Positions 1 through 6,583 of a stretch of DNA of 42,815 nt are shown here, piece after piece. The notes below the pieces were generated by a model. It had not been told where the DNA came from. It saw only the letters and a program-made list of their open reading frames with translations, and ran no database searches. The position numbers and the translations under genes were made by a program. Position 1 is the first letter of the stretch; every line of letters begins with the position of its first letter. This stretch comes from Alphaproteobacteria bacterium (GTDB lineage: Bacteria > Pseudomonadota > Alphaproteobacteria > Rs-D84): contig WRHR01000008.1 of the NCBI GenBank assembly GCA_009783145.1, forward strand, positions 1 through 42,815, written 5' to 3'.

Positions 1-279
1 AAGATTGTAGAGGGGCTCAAAAAAGAATTTTGTAAGTCGGATAGCTTGAATAAACTTGGTGTAAAGATTGGCAATGTTCGAAATTGTTTAGAGCATAAGA
101 AAAGCCCATTGTATCCAAAATATAAACATATTGTTGAAAATGAAATTGCTATAAACAATTTATGTGAATTGTTGTTTTTGGTTTTGATGAAGGCTTTATA
201 TAAAAAAATAGGAATTAAGGTTGAAGAAAAACGCTTTGACCATTTATTAAGCCATTTGGTTGTATGGGGCGAACGATAA
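1..279 (+). CDS. Unrecognised protein, N-terminus cut by window edge
   Basis: The frame is open from base 1 to a TAA at 277-279, so the gene starts outside the window; a TTG at 46 is an internal codon or a weak alternative start. The visible 92 residues are lysine-rich and AT-rich in codon use, with a hydrophobic stretch near the middle (LCELLFLVLMKAL) that is probably a helix. No family is recognised. The stop overlaps the ATG of the next gene by one base (TAATG), so the two are probably translated together. Confidence 0.55.
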   Translation, partial: KIVEGLKKEFCKSDSLNKLGVKIGNVRNCLEHKKSPLYPKYKHIVENEIAINNLCELLFLVLMKALYKKIGIKVEEKRFDHLLSHLVVWGER

Positions 280-746
280 TGAAACCTAAAAATAAATTTA
301 ATGAAGCGTATCCCTGTTGTCTAAACTGTGTGTTTTTATGCAAACTACGATATAGCACTTATTCTGAACTGGATAATGGAACTCGTAAGCAATTAAAATC
401 TGGGGATGATGAAATCTTAAAAAGGCTCTCGTTCGCAGAACAAGCCCGCTTGTCGTGTTATAAAGCCCAATTGCCGACATCGCAAAAGCATCAACCATAT
501 ATTCAAGGTGCAATTACCACAGAATTAAAAGATTTAGGCAAGAAAAGATGTGAATTTCATTTCTCTTATGAAGGCAGTGAAGGTTTGACCTTGGAAGGGA
601 CAGAACAAAAGCAAGCTCGCAGTATGGAAATTGAAAATGCAATAACAGCCAAGAGAATGCTTAAAATATCCCGAACAGGACTTTATATATCTTTGCTTGC
701 TGTTGCGATTTCATTGTTTTTAGGTATAATTGGATTATTCTTATAA
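279..746 (+). CDS. Unknown protein with Cys-rich N-terminus and C-terminal membrane anchor
   Basis: 155 residues from the ATG at 279, which shares one base with the stop of the preceding gene. An in-frame ATG at 264 would add five residues but lies inside the upstream gene. The N-terminus has CCLNCVFLCKL, a possible metal or disulfide site. The last 22 residues form one clear transmembrane segment (LYISLLAVAISLFLGIIGLFL), so this looks like a tail-anchored protein with the bulk in the cytoplasm. No family recognised. AT-rich codon use matches its neighbours and differs from the genes after 2205, which suggests acquired DNA. Confidence 0.6.
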   Translation: MKPKNKFNEAYPCCLNCVFLCKLRYSTYSELDNGTRKQLKSGDDEILKRLSFAEQARLSCYKAQLPTSQKHQPYIQGAITTELKDLGKKRCEFHFSYEGSEGLTLEGTEQKQARSMEIENAITAKRMLKISRTGLYISLLAVAISLFLGIIGLFL

Positions 747-747
747 A

Positions 748-1644
748 CTAGATTTTATCTACATGATAAATTGCTGGGTCTAGATTTGTTTTGCACCATC
801 GCAGAAATGCTCTGACTTCAACACTTTTATTATGCGCTTCTTCATCAAGAATTTTATAATTAGGCAGTGTTTTTAGTATAGCTCCTACAGCATTTTGCAA
901 AATATCAGCTTCTATATACCTGTCTTCCAGTGAGTCCAAGTGCTTTATAGAATTTATGCTCATCATATCATTGACTTCTTTTCTGAATTCTCCTAACGCA
1001 CCCGATGAGCCATCTGTTTTTTTAACATGCTCTAAAAAGCATTCTCTGCCGTCTGTTTCTAATAATGAAGTTAATACACTATCCGCCGCGCCAGCAAGAG
1101 TTATCGCAGCAGCGTATTGTCCAGCCAAAAACATTCTCATTGATGATTTTAATTGTTCCACGGCTATATCTTTATAATATATTTTTTCTTCGGGGAATTC
1201 CTTATCAATTTCTTTAATATATTCTTGTTCTAGCCCATAGGCACATACACGTATAAAGGGATTCTGTTGTCCTTTGAACGCCTCTTGATGGTCAATCATT
1301 GTCATAAGAATCATCATTCGTGCTTCTTTTTGACTATTCATAGTAAGATATAATGGGTCATCGAGTTTTCGGTGCTTCAGATAGTTTATAGATAGATTTC
1401 TTAATGCAGACCATATTTTTGGTACGGCAATAGAATCACCGGTTCTTTTAAAGACATCCGCAACTCCGATGGCTATTGTTTTCTGTTTATTTAATTTGAG
1501 ATATTGATGAAAAATCTCACTGGCAACACCAGCAAGAGTTATGGCAGAAATGTAATCCCTGAATTCATTGTATCCGGAATATGAAACACACGCAGCTTCC
1601 AGTTGTTGTTCAGCAAGAAGTAATTTATCATGCTTTTCTACCAT
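748..1644 (-). CDS. Unknown protein with internally duplicated domain
   Basis: 298 residues; the ATG at 1644 is preceded by an AAGGG Shine-Dalgarno and a sigma-70-like promoter at 1667-1695. No signal peptide or membrane segment is seen. Two segments about 145 residues apart resemble each other: YISAITLAGVASEIFHQYL near residue 31 and YAAAITLAGAADSVLTSLL near residue 178, each followed by a helical stretch. This indicates duplication of a helical domain of roughly 130-150 residues. Its function is unknown. It is convergent with the two genes at its left, with only one base between the stop codons, and belongs to the same AT-rich block. Confidence 0.65.
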   Translation of the reverse strand: MVEKHDKLLLAEQQLEAACVSYSGYNEFRDYISAITLAGVASEIFHQYLKLNKQKTIAIGVADVFKRTGDSIAVPKIWSALRNLSINYLKHRKLDDPLYLTMNSQKEARMMILMTMIDHQEAFKGQQNPFIRVCAYGLEQEYIKEIDKEFPEEKIYYKDIAVEQLKSSMRMFLAGQYAAAITLAGAADSVLTSLLETDGRECFLEHVKKTDGSSGALGEFRKEVNDMMSINSIKHLDSLEDRYIEADILQNAVGAILKTLPNYKILDEEAHNKSVEVRAFLRWCKTNLDPAIYHVDKI

Positions 1645-1666
1645 TTATGCCCTTTTTGCAAGATTT

Positions 1667-1695
1667 AGTATAAACCTTGGCAGCCATTTTTTCAA
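1667..1695 (-). promoter_or_regulatory. Promoter of the duplicated-domain gene
   Basis: On the minus strand, TTGAAA (1690-1695) and TATACT (1667-1672) are separated by exactly 17 bp, a near-consensus sigma-70 promoter about 22 nt upstream of the ATG at 1644. Confidence 0.6.
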
Positions 1696-1778
1696 AATAG
1701 TTTTTACATACCCCCCATTACAAGACCGGTGGGTTCCACCCCCTCCCCGGTGTGGGGCAGCCGGACAATTATTTATGC

Positions 1779-1806
1779 TTGCAGTTTAGAATTTTTAGGT
1801 TATAAT
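1779..1806 (+). promoter_or_regulatory. Promoter of tRNA-Ser
   Basis: TTGCAG (1779-1784) and a perfect TATAAT (1801-1806) are 16 bp apart. Transcription would start near 1813, giving a leader of about 70 nt with a strong hairpin before the tRNA. Confidence 0.6.
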
Positions 1807-1825
1807 AGCACTCGCATAGCAAAGC

Positions 1826-1875
1826 AAAATCAGGACTAGGGATAGCAACCAAATGTCCTAAAAATCCCTGATTTT
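1826..1875 (+). repeat. Inverted repeat in the tRNA-Ser leader
   Basis: AAAATCAGG (1826-1834) and CCTGATTTT (1867-1875) are perfect reverse complements. An inner AGGGAT/ATCCC pair offers an alternative fold. It may form a hairpin in the precursor tRNA or mark an insertion, as it ends 10 bp before the mature tRNA. Confidence 0.5.
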
Positions 1876-1885
1876 AGCATAGTTC

Positions 1886-1976
1886 GGAGCGTTGGCAGAG
1901 TGGTTGAATGCAATGGATTGCTAATCCATCTGGGCGACTTAGCCCAGCGTAGGTTCGAGTCCTACACGCTCCGCCA
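1886..1976 (+). tRNA. tRNA-Ser(GCU)
   Basis: A full class II cloverleaf is present. The acceptor stem pairs GGAGCGT with ACGCTCC, the discriminator is G, and CCA is encoded (1974-1976). The anticodon arm is ATGGA-TTGCTAA-TCCAT, with anticodon GCT at 1920-1922. The long variable arm CTGGGC/GCCCAG is typical of tRNA-Ser, and the T arm contains TTCGAGT. Confidence 0.95.
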
Positions 1977-2128
1977 CTTTTTTGGTGCGGATTTGGTGCA
2001 GCGATTTCAAAAAATCACAAAAAACCAGAAAAGATGGCAATAAATACAGAATCGCTGAATGCCGCAGAAACCCTATTGTTGCAAGTGGTAAAGTGTTGCG
2101 GTTTATTGTGCGTAAAAACGGGCAGAAA

Positions 2129-2190
2129 GGATTGCTAATCTGTGACCGTGATTTAGCGGTCCGTAGGTTCGAGTCCTACACGCTCCGCCA
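2129..2190 (+). pseudogene. Partial second copy of tRNA-Ser (3' half), possible attachment-site scar
   Basis: Bases 2162-2190 repeat 1948-1976 exactly (29 bp: T arm, 3' acceptor strand and CCA). Bases 2129-2140 repeat 1915-1926 (12 bp around the anticodon). Both matches are offset by 214 bp, so the copies are collinear. Between them the variable arm differs but still forms a perfect stem (GACCG/CGGTC), as if derived from another tRNA-Ser. The 5' half is missing, so no working tRNA results. The 185 bp between the copies hold no recognisable gene. This pattern fits the remnant of an element that integrated at the tRNA 3' end. Confidence 0.65.
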
Positions 2191-2204
2191 TTTTAAATCA
2201 AAAA

Positions 2205-3365
2205 CTAAATATCAAAATCATATTTCCCGATCGCCCGTGCGATCGCCTTTACCAGATTATCTTGATGATCGCTGCTGTTCAGCAGTTTTTCTTCCGCAGC
2301 ATTGGACAGATGCCCCAGTTCTACCAGCGCCCCGGGAATCGTGGAGCGCAGCACTCCGAACGGCGCCTGGCGCAATGCGGGTCCTGGCTGTTGGGCTATC
2401 CCGGCGCTCTTGAAAGACTTCGACACTCCGGCGGCGAACTCTACGGACAATTCCGACACCGCATGCTGCTGCAGCGCCGACAAGGCCAGTTTGATATTCG
2501 GCTCGAACTTTTTGAATCCGTCGACATCGATCTTGTCCGCGGCGTTTTCGGCGTCCGCCAGCTTCTGCGCCTCTTCGTCCGACGCTTTCTTTGACAAGGT
2601 AAAGACTGAAAAGCCCTTCATATCGCGGCTGGGGTTAGCGTTCGCATGCAAGGAAATGAACAAGTCCGCATGATTCTTTTCGGCAATTCCGGCGCGCGTA
2701 TCCAAGTTCAAGAATATATCCTTGTCCCGCGTCAGAAAGACTTTGTACCCGCGCTCGTCCAGCCGAGTTTTTAATTTTTTCGCGACCGTCAGAACGATGT
2801 TTTTCTCTCTGATGCCGGTTCTCCCGATCGCACCGGGATCCTTGCCGCCGTGTCCCGCGTCGATTACGATCACCGGCGGCCTGGTCTTTTTTGTGGGCGC
2901 TGCCGCTGCGGTCGTTGTTGTTGTGGCGGCGGGAGCAGTCCCGGCGGAAAAATCGAACACCAAGCGATGCCCGGAATCGCCGTTCGGCTCTAGAATCATA
3001 ATCTGGCTTTTGGGGATTTCCGATATGGATTTGGTCAGGGTCGCGATTATCTGAAGCTTGTCGCCGACCTGTTCCTGGCTTAGGGACTTTATAAGCGTTC
3101 CGGACGCCAGCGAGGGCTTTACCCCGGAAGCGCCGGCGGTATTTGAAAGATTTACGACCAGGCGCGCGGGCTCGGATAAATAATCAAGGGAATATGACGG
3201 GCGAATGGAGGTTTCGATGACAAGGCGGGTCTTGCCGCCGGGTTGCGCGCCGGTGCGCAGGCCTTGCAGGCTATTGCGCGCGGCAAACGCGATACGCGGC
3301 AGGAAAGTGATGACCACCGCCCCGCATCCTGCGATTTTCAAAACGCTCCGCCTGGATAATTCCAT
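2205..3365 (-). CDS. amiC: N-acetylmuramoyl-L-alanine amidase, AmiC type, Tat-exported
   Basis: This 386-residue periplasmic zinc amidase cleaves the peptide stems from peptidoglycan glycan strands, usually at the division septum. The N-terminus has a twin-arginine signal (SRRSVLK, then a hydrophobic stretch ending near AFAA, residue 28). An AMIN-like beta domain covers about residues 40-140, followed by a Thr/Ala linker. The catalytic Amidase_3 domain starts near residue 165 with VIVIDAGHGGKDPGA. The zinc ligands expected for the family are visible: His in DAGHGG, Glu in REKNIV, His in SLHANA. The catalytic Glu is in LVELGHLSN. Length is normal for AmiA/AmiC. It ends only 14 bp from the tRNA-Ser remnant. 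Its TATAAT lies 7 nt before the ATG, so the mRNA may be leaderless. Confidence 0.93.
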   Translation of the reverse strand: MELSRRSVLKIAGCGAVVITFLPRIAFAARNSLQGLRTGAQPGGKTRLVIETSIRPSYSLDYLSEPARLVVNLSNTAGASGVKPSLASGTLIKSLSQEQVGDKLQIIATLTKSISEIPKSQIMILEPNGDSGHRLVFDFSAGTAPAATTTTTAAAAPTKKTRPPVIVIDAGHGGKDPGAIGRTGIREKNIVLTVAKKLKTRLDERGYKVFLTRDKDIFLNLDTRAGIAEKNHADLFISLHANANPSRDMKGFSVFTLSKKASDEEAQKLADAENAADKIDVDGFKKFEPNIKLALSALQQHAVSELSVEFAAGVSKSFKSAGIAQQPGPALRQAPFGVLRSTIPGALVELGHLSNAAEEKLLNSSDHQDNLVKAIARAIGKYDFDI

Positions 3366-3372
3366 GTTGGGA

Positions 3373-3401
3373 ATTATAGCAGAAAAGAGTAAAAGAGTAA
3401 A
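3373..3401 (-). promoter_or_regulatory. Promoter of the amidase gene, predicted leaderless
   Basis: On the minus strand, TTTACT (3396-3401) is 17 bp from TATAAT (3373-3378), which is preceded by TGC (extended -10). Only 7 nt separate the -10 from the ATG at 3365, and no Shine-Dalgarno is present. Confidence 0.6.
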
Positions 3402-3531
3402 GCCGGCTTCGCCGGCGCTCGCTTCGCTCGCAGAGTAGGAGAGTAGGAGAGTATCTATAACTCTTTTACTCTCCTACTCTGCCGACGAAGTCGGCGTTAC
3501 TCTGCAAACGCGAAGCGTTTGCGTTACTCTC
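3391..3531. repeat. Patch of short direct and inverted repeats
   Basis: AGTAGGAG-type units occur in tandem near 3436-3454 and reversed as CTCCTACTC near 3470-3480. Two GC-rich hairpins lie in the patch (GCCGGCTTCGCCGGC near 3403; AACGCGAAGCGTTTGCG near 3507). No coding frame is convincing. It separates the amidase from the rubrerythrin terminator and is probably remnants of several palindromic repeats. Confidence 0.55.
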
Positions 3532-3568
3532 CGATAAAAAATGCCGGCAATGCCGGCATTTTTTATCG
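3532..3568 (-). terminator. Perfect palindromic terminator after rubrerythrin
   Basis: A 17-bp perfect stem around a 3-nt loop: GATAAAAAATGCCGGC, AAT, then the reverse complement ending in a run of T. It works on either strand. The stop codon of rubrerythrin (3563-3565) lies inside the stem. Confidence 0.85.
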
Positions 3569-4180
3569 GTTCGCGTATTCGCAGAAGCCTTCCGTAGTGT
3601 CGCACTTTTCAAGAGTGCTTTCCGCCACGAAATAGCCCTGGGGGTGCAAACAAGCGCTGCATACCGTCGGCGCTTCCTTGCCGATGAACCAGTTGCCGCA
3701 GTTGGTGCAGCGCCACATGACGATTCTGTCGGATTTATACAATGTGCCTTTTTCGATGGCTTCAATAAGGGCGCGATAGCGGGATTCGTGATAGCGCTCC
3801 GCCATTCCGATGTGTTTCAAAGTTTCGGCGATGCCATCGAACCCTTCCTTGGCCGCGGTTTGCGCGAATTCGGGGTACATCACGGTGTTTTCGTGGTTTT
3901 CGCCATAAGCCGCGGATTGCAGGTTTTCCAGGGTTGTGCCGATTTTTCCGGCGGGAAAAGCCGCGGTGATTTCAATTTCTCCGCCCTCTAACATCTTGAA
4001 CAGACATTCCGCGTGCTCTTTTTCCTGGGCTGCGGTCTCTTCAAAAATCTTGCCGATGGCTTGGTATCCTTCGGATTTGGCTTTGGACGCGAAGAAAGTA
4101 TAGCGGTTGCGCGCCTGAGATTCCCCGGCAAAAGCGGTAAGAATGTTTTTCTCGGTCTGGGTTCCTTTTAATGATGGCAT
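3563..4180 (-). CDS. Rubrerythrin
   Basis: A 205-residue non-heme di-iron protein that reduces hydrogen peroxide in the cytoplasm, typical of anaerobes and microaerophiles. The N-terminal ferritin-like four-helix domain has the iron-binding Glu/His pattern (FAGESQARNRY, ETAAQEKEHAE, GMAERYHESRY). The C-terminal rubredoxin domain has paired CxxC motifs (WRCTNCGNWF and VCSACLHPQGYF). After the rubredoxin there is an extra tail with two more Cys (EKCDTTEGFCEYANR). The frame is open up to 4417, but the ATG at 4180, with AAGGAG 8 nt before it and the family-typical start MPSLKGTQTEKN, is the start. The longer frame would read through tRNA-Phe. It may be co-transcribed with that tRNA. Confidence 0.93.
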   Translation of the reverse strand: MPSLKGTQTEKNILTAFAGESQARNRYTFFASKAKSEGYQAIGKIFEETAAQEKEHAECLFKMLEGGEIEITAAFPAGKIGTTLENLQSAAYGENHENTVMYPEFAQTAAKEGFDGIAETLKHIGMAERYHESRYRALIEAIEKGTLYKSDRIVMWRCTNCGNWFIGKEAPTVCSACLHPQGYFVAESTLEKCDTTEGFCEYANR

Positions 4181-4199
4181 ATTGCTTCTCCTTATATAA

Positions 4200-4305
4200 A
4201 TGGTGGCTTGCCGTCCCCCTACGCCAAAGGCTTCGGGCGACACTCCTTCGCCTTCGCTTCTCGGCTTGGGTGGCCTGCCACCCGAAGCCTCGAAAAGGCG
4301 AAGGG
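4200..4305. repeat. Palindromic repeat element between tRNA-Phe and rubrerythrin
   Basis: AGGCTTCGGG near 4229-4238 pairs with CCCGAAGCCT near 4281-4290, flanked by CCTACGCC and GGCGAAGGGTGG. The same GCC-T-nGGCGAAGG core is found inside recG, rsmH, the gene at 36009 and the gene at 14696. The element stops directly at the 3' end of tRNA-Phe. No gene. Confidence 0.6.
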
Positions 4306-4381
4306 TGGTGGCTACGAACGGAATTGAACCGCTGACACAGTGATTTTCAGTCACTTGCTCTACCAACTGAGCTACGTAGCC
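4306..4381 (-). tRNA. tRNA-Phe(GAA)
   Basis: Read on the minus strand: acceptor GGCTACG with CGTAGCC, discriminator A, encoded CCA (ending at 4306). The anticodon arm is AGTGA-CTGAAAA-TCACT with anticodon GAA; D loop GTTGGTAGAGC and T loop TTCAATT are normal. Confidence 0.95.
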
Positions 4382-4399
4382 TAACAAACGGGCCCGCCT

Positions 4400-4427
4400 A
4401 TAATAACAGCAGGCCAAAAAAATTCAA
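4400..4427 (-). promoter_or_regulatory. Promoter of tRNA-Phe
   Basis: On the minus strand, TTGAAT (4422-4427) is 16 bp from TATTAT (4400-4405), followed by a GC-rich discriminator (GGCGGGCCCG). Such discriminators are typical of growth-rate-controlled stable RNA promoters. Confidence 0.6.
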
Positions 4428-4435
4428 GATATTTT

Positions 4436-6538
4436 TTAACTTTTCGCCGCTTCGGCCAATGTTCCAAATATTTGCATCAAATCGCGCGCGTTGCGCCCCA
4501 TCTCCGATATCAGCGCTTCGTCGGATTCCAGCAGTTCCAGCGCGTTGCGTTGAGCGAGTTTGAACAAATCTCTATGTTCGCGGTAATCCACAAAGTAATA
4601 CGGCACCCAGCCCGATTGCTTCTGCCCCAGTAATTCTCCCGCGCCGCGCATCATCAAATCTTGCTCTGCTATCAGAAATCCGTCGTCCGTTTCGGTCAGC
4701 ACTGACAATCTTTTCTCGCCGTTTTCCGATAGATTGTCGCCATGCAGCAGGATGCAGAAAGACTGCGCCGCGCCGCGCCCAACGCGCCCGCGCAATTGAT
4801 GCAGCGCCGAAAGGCCGAACTTTTCCGCGTTCTCTATAATCATAATCGTTGCCGTCGGCACGTCTATTCCGACCTCTATAACGCTGGTCGCGACCAGAAG
4901 TTTTATCGCCCCTGCCGGATCCGCGAACCCGGCCATGACTTTATCGCGTTGTTTTTTATCCATCTGTCCGTGCACAAGGCCAACCGCATCGCCGAAAGGC
5001 TTACGCAAGTACTCGTGCCGCGTTGCCGCTGCAGCGAAATCGGAGTCTTCGGATTCCGTAACCAGCGGACAGACCCAAAAGACTTTTGCTCCCGCGTCAA
5101 TCTGCGGACGCAATCGCTGCACTAATGCTCCGACGCGCGAAACGGACAGGGTAGTTGTTTTTATAGGCAAGCGTCCGACCGGCTTTTGCGCGATGATCGA
5201 GATATCCATATCCCCGTAAATCGTCATTGAAAGAGTCCGCGGGATCGGCGTCGCCGACAGCGCCAATAAATCAGGGTTCACACCCTTTGCCGCCAATGCC
5301 GCGCGTTGTGCTACTCCGAACCTATGCTGCTCGTCGATAATAACCAGCGCCAAGTCCTTATATTCGACCGTATCCTGGAATAACGCGTGCGTGCCGATAA
5401 TTATTTTCGTACGGCCAGATCGGATAGAAACCAGCTTTTCCTTTTGCGCCGCGCCTTTGTCGCGTCCGGTCAGAATATCGCATACTATGCCGAGGCCATC
5501 GCAAATAGGCTTTATTTTCGCATAGTGCTGCTGCGCCAAGGTATCCGTCGGCGCCATTAACGCCGTCTGCAACCTGTCCCCCGTAGCCTTGGCGAAGGGG
5601 GATTTGCACTCAGCGGCATTCAAAGCGGCGGCCAGCGCGACAAGTGTCTTTCCGCTGCCGACATCGCCCTGAACCAGGCGCATCATAGGCTCCGGTTTGG
5701 CCATATCCGCCTCGATTTCCTCTATTGCGGTATTTTGAGCATCGGTCAGTTTAAAGGGCAGTCCGGCGTACAATTTCTCGCGCAGTTTTCCGTCTCCCGC
5801 GACGATGCGGCCGGAAATTCCGCGCTTGCGCCGCTGACGCGTCAGGCCTATCGCAACCTGATGCGCAAGCAATTCCGCATATGCAACCTCAGCAACCGCC
5901 GGCGCGGCGGGTTCCAAATCGGTATTTGATTCTGCGTAATGAATTTTTTTCAAATCATCAAAAACTGATAACTGATAACTGATAACTGATAACTTATCAA
6001 AAATCGCGTTCCGCACATTGGCCATAATCCGTTGGGTAAGCCCCGCGCTTATCGGATAAATCGCCTGATATTCCGGGATTTTATGCCGGTCTTCGGTTTT
6101 TTCTATGAAGTCCGGATGATTTATGATTGCACCCGCGCGGTCGGAAAAATCCATTTTCCCGCTGACTATGCGCCATTCTCCGATTGGTAATTTTTCCAGC
6201 CAATATTCCAAAAAACTGGTCCCGAAAAATTGTAGAGTAAGATTCGCGCCCAGCTTGTCCTTGCATATTACCTGAGTCGGCGCGCGCCGGCCATTTTTGA
6301 AAACTCCGCCGGCTTTGTGAGATTCTATGCGGATCGGAATAGTTATTACTTCGCCGGGTTTTGCGTCTATGACGGATTCCGACATCCCGCGAGGCTTAAC
6401 ATATCGCGGCGCGTGCAACAGAAAGTCCAGAACCCGGCGCCCGCCAAGCAATTCTTCGAACCGCGAGGCCAACACGGGTCCAACTCCCTTGATAAACTGC
6501 AGGTCGGTATTTAGAAAATCTGTTGTTTCTTTGTTCAT
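4436..6538 (-). CDS. recG: ATP-dependent DNA helicase RecG
   Basis: 700 residues, normal for RecG, which remodels stalled replication forks and Holliday junctions. An N-terminal wedge/OB domain covers about residues 1-220. Walker A is GDVGSGKT near residue 290, motif II is IIDEQHRFG (DEQH), and motifs V-VI are in VIEVGIDVPTA and QLRGRVGRG. Two repeat-derived insertions are in frame. One is SPFAKATGDRLQ, between motif I and motif Ia, where Escherichia coli RecG has only a short turn. The other is DKLSVISYQLSVF, encoded by a heptanucleotide tandem repeat near residue 180-192. Divergent from cysS with a 45-bp shared region. No Shine-Dalgarno is seen; the -10 is 8 nt from the ATG. Confidence 0.97.
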   Translation of the reverse strand: MNKETTDFLNTDLQFIKGVGPVLASRFEELLGGRRVLDFLLHAPRYVKPRGMSESVIDAKPGEVITIPIRIESHKAGGVFKNGRRAPTQVICKDKLGANLTLQFFGTSFLEYWLEKLPIGEWRIVSGKMDFSDRAGAIINHPDFIEKTEDRHKIPEYQAIYPISAGLTQRIMANVRNAIFDKLSVISYQLSVFDDLKKIHYAESNTDLEPAAPAVAEVAYAELLAHQVAIGLTRQRRKRGISGRIVAGDGKLREKLYAGLPFKLTDAQNTAIEEIEADMAKPEPMMRLVQGDVGSGKTLVALAAALNAAECKSPFAKATGDRLQTALMAPTDTLAQQHYAKIKPICDGLGIVCDILTGRDKGAAQKEKLVSIRSGRTKIIIGTHALFQDTVEYKDLALVIIDEQHRFGVAQRAALAAKGVNPDLLALSATPIPRTLSMTIYGDMDISIIAQKPVGRLPIKTTTLSVSRVGALVQRLRPQIDAGAKVFWVCPLVTESEDSDFAAAATRHEYLRKPFGDAVGLVHGQMDKKQRDKVMAGFADPAGAIKLLVATSVIEVGIDVPTATIMIIENAEKFGLSALHQLRGRVGRGAAQSFCILLHGDNLSENGEKRLSVLTETDDGFLIAEQDLMMRGAGELLGQKQSGWVPYYFVDYREHRDLFKLAQRNALELLESDEALISEMGRNARDLMQIFGTLAEAAKS
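5573..5605 (-). repeat. Dispersed palindromic repeat in frame inside recG
   Basis: The + strand reads CCTGTC then CCCCGTAGCCTTGGCGAAGG, nearly the same as copies at 36161 and 38240. In the recG frame it encodes SPFAKATGDR. The gene stays open, so the insert is tolerated in a surface loop between helicase motifs I and Ia. Confidence 0.75.
5963..5997. repeat. Heptanucleotide tandem repeat inside recG
   Basis: Four perfect AACTGAT units (5963-5990) plus one variant AACTTAT (5991-5997). Because the unit is 7 nt, a gain or loss of one or two units would shift the recG frame. Confidence 0.85.
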
Positions 6539-6546
6539 TTTCTTTT

Positions 6547-6575
6547 ATTATAGTTGCAAATAATCGCAAACTCAA
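6547..6575 (-). promoter_or_regulatory. Promoter of recG, predicted leaderless
   Basis: TTGAGT (6570-6575, minus strand), 17 bp spacer, TATAAT (6547-6552). The ATG at 6538 is 8 nt beyond the -10, so transcription would begin within one or two bases of the start codon. Confidence 0.65.
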
Positions 6576-6583
6576 CGGATAAA

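Noticed and set aside
2100-2190. A second complete tRNA-Ser gene
   Set aside because: The 5' acceptor strand and D arm are missing upstream of 2129, and the 3' side of the anticodon stem is broken, so only the 3' half is present.
3563-4417. A 284-residue form of rubrerythrin
   Set aside because: The extra 79 N-terminal codons read through tRNA-Phe and a palindromic repeat, and a good ribosome site precedes the ATG at 4180.
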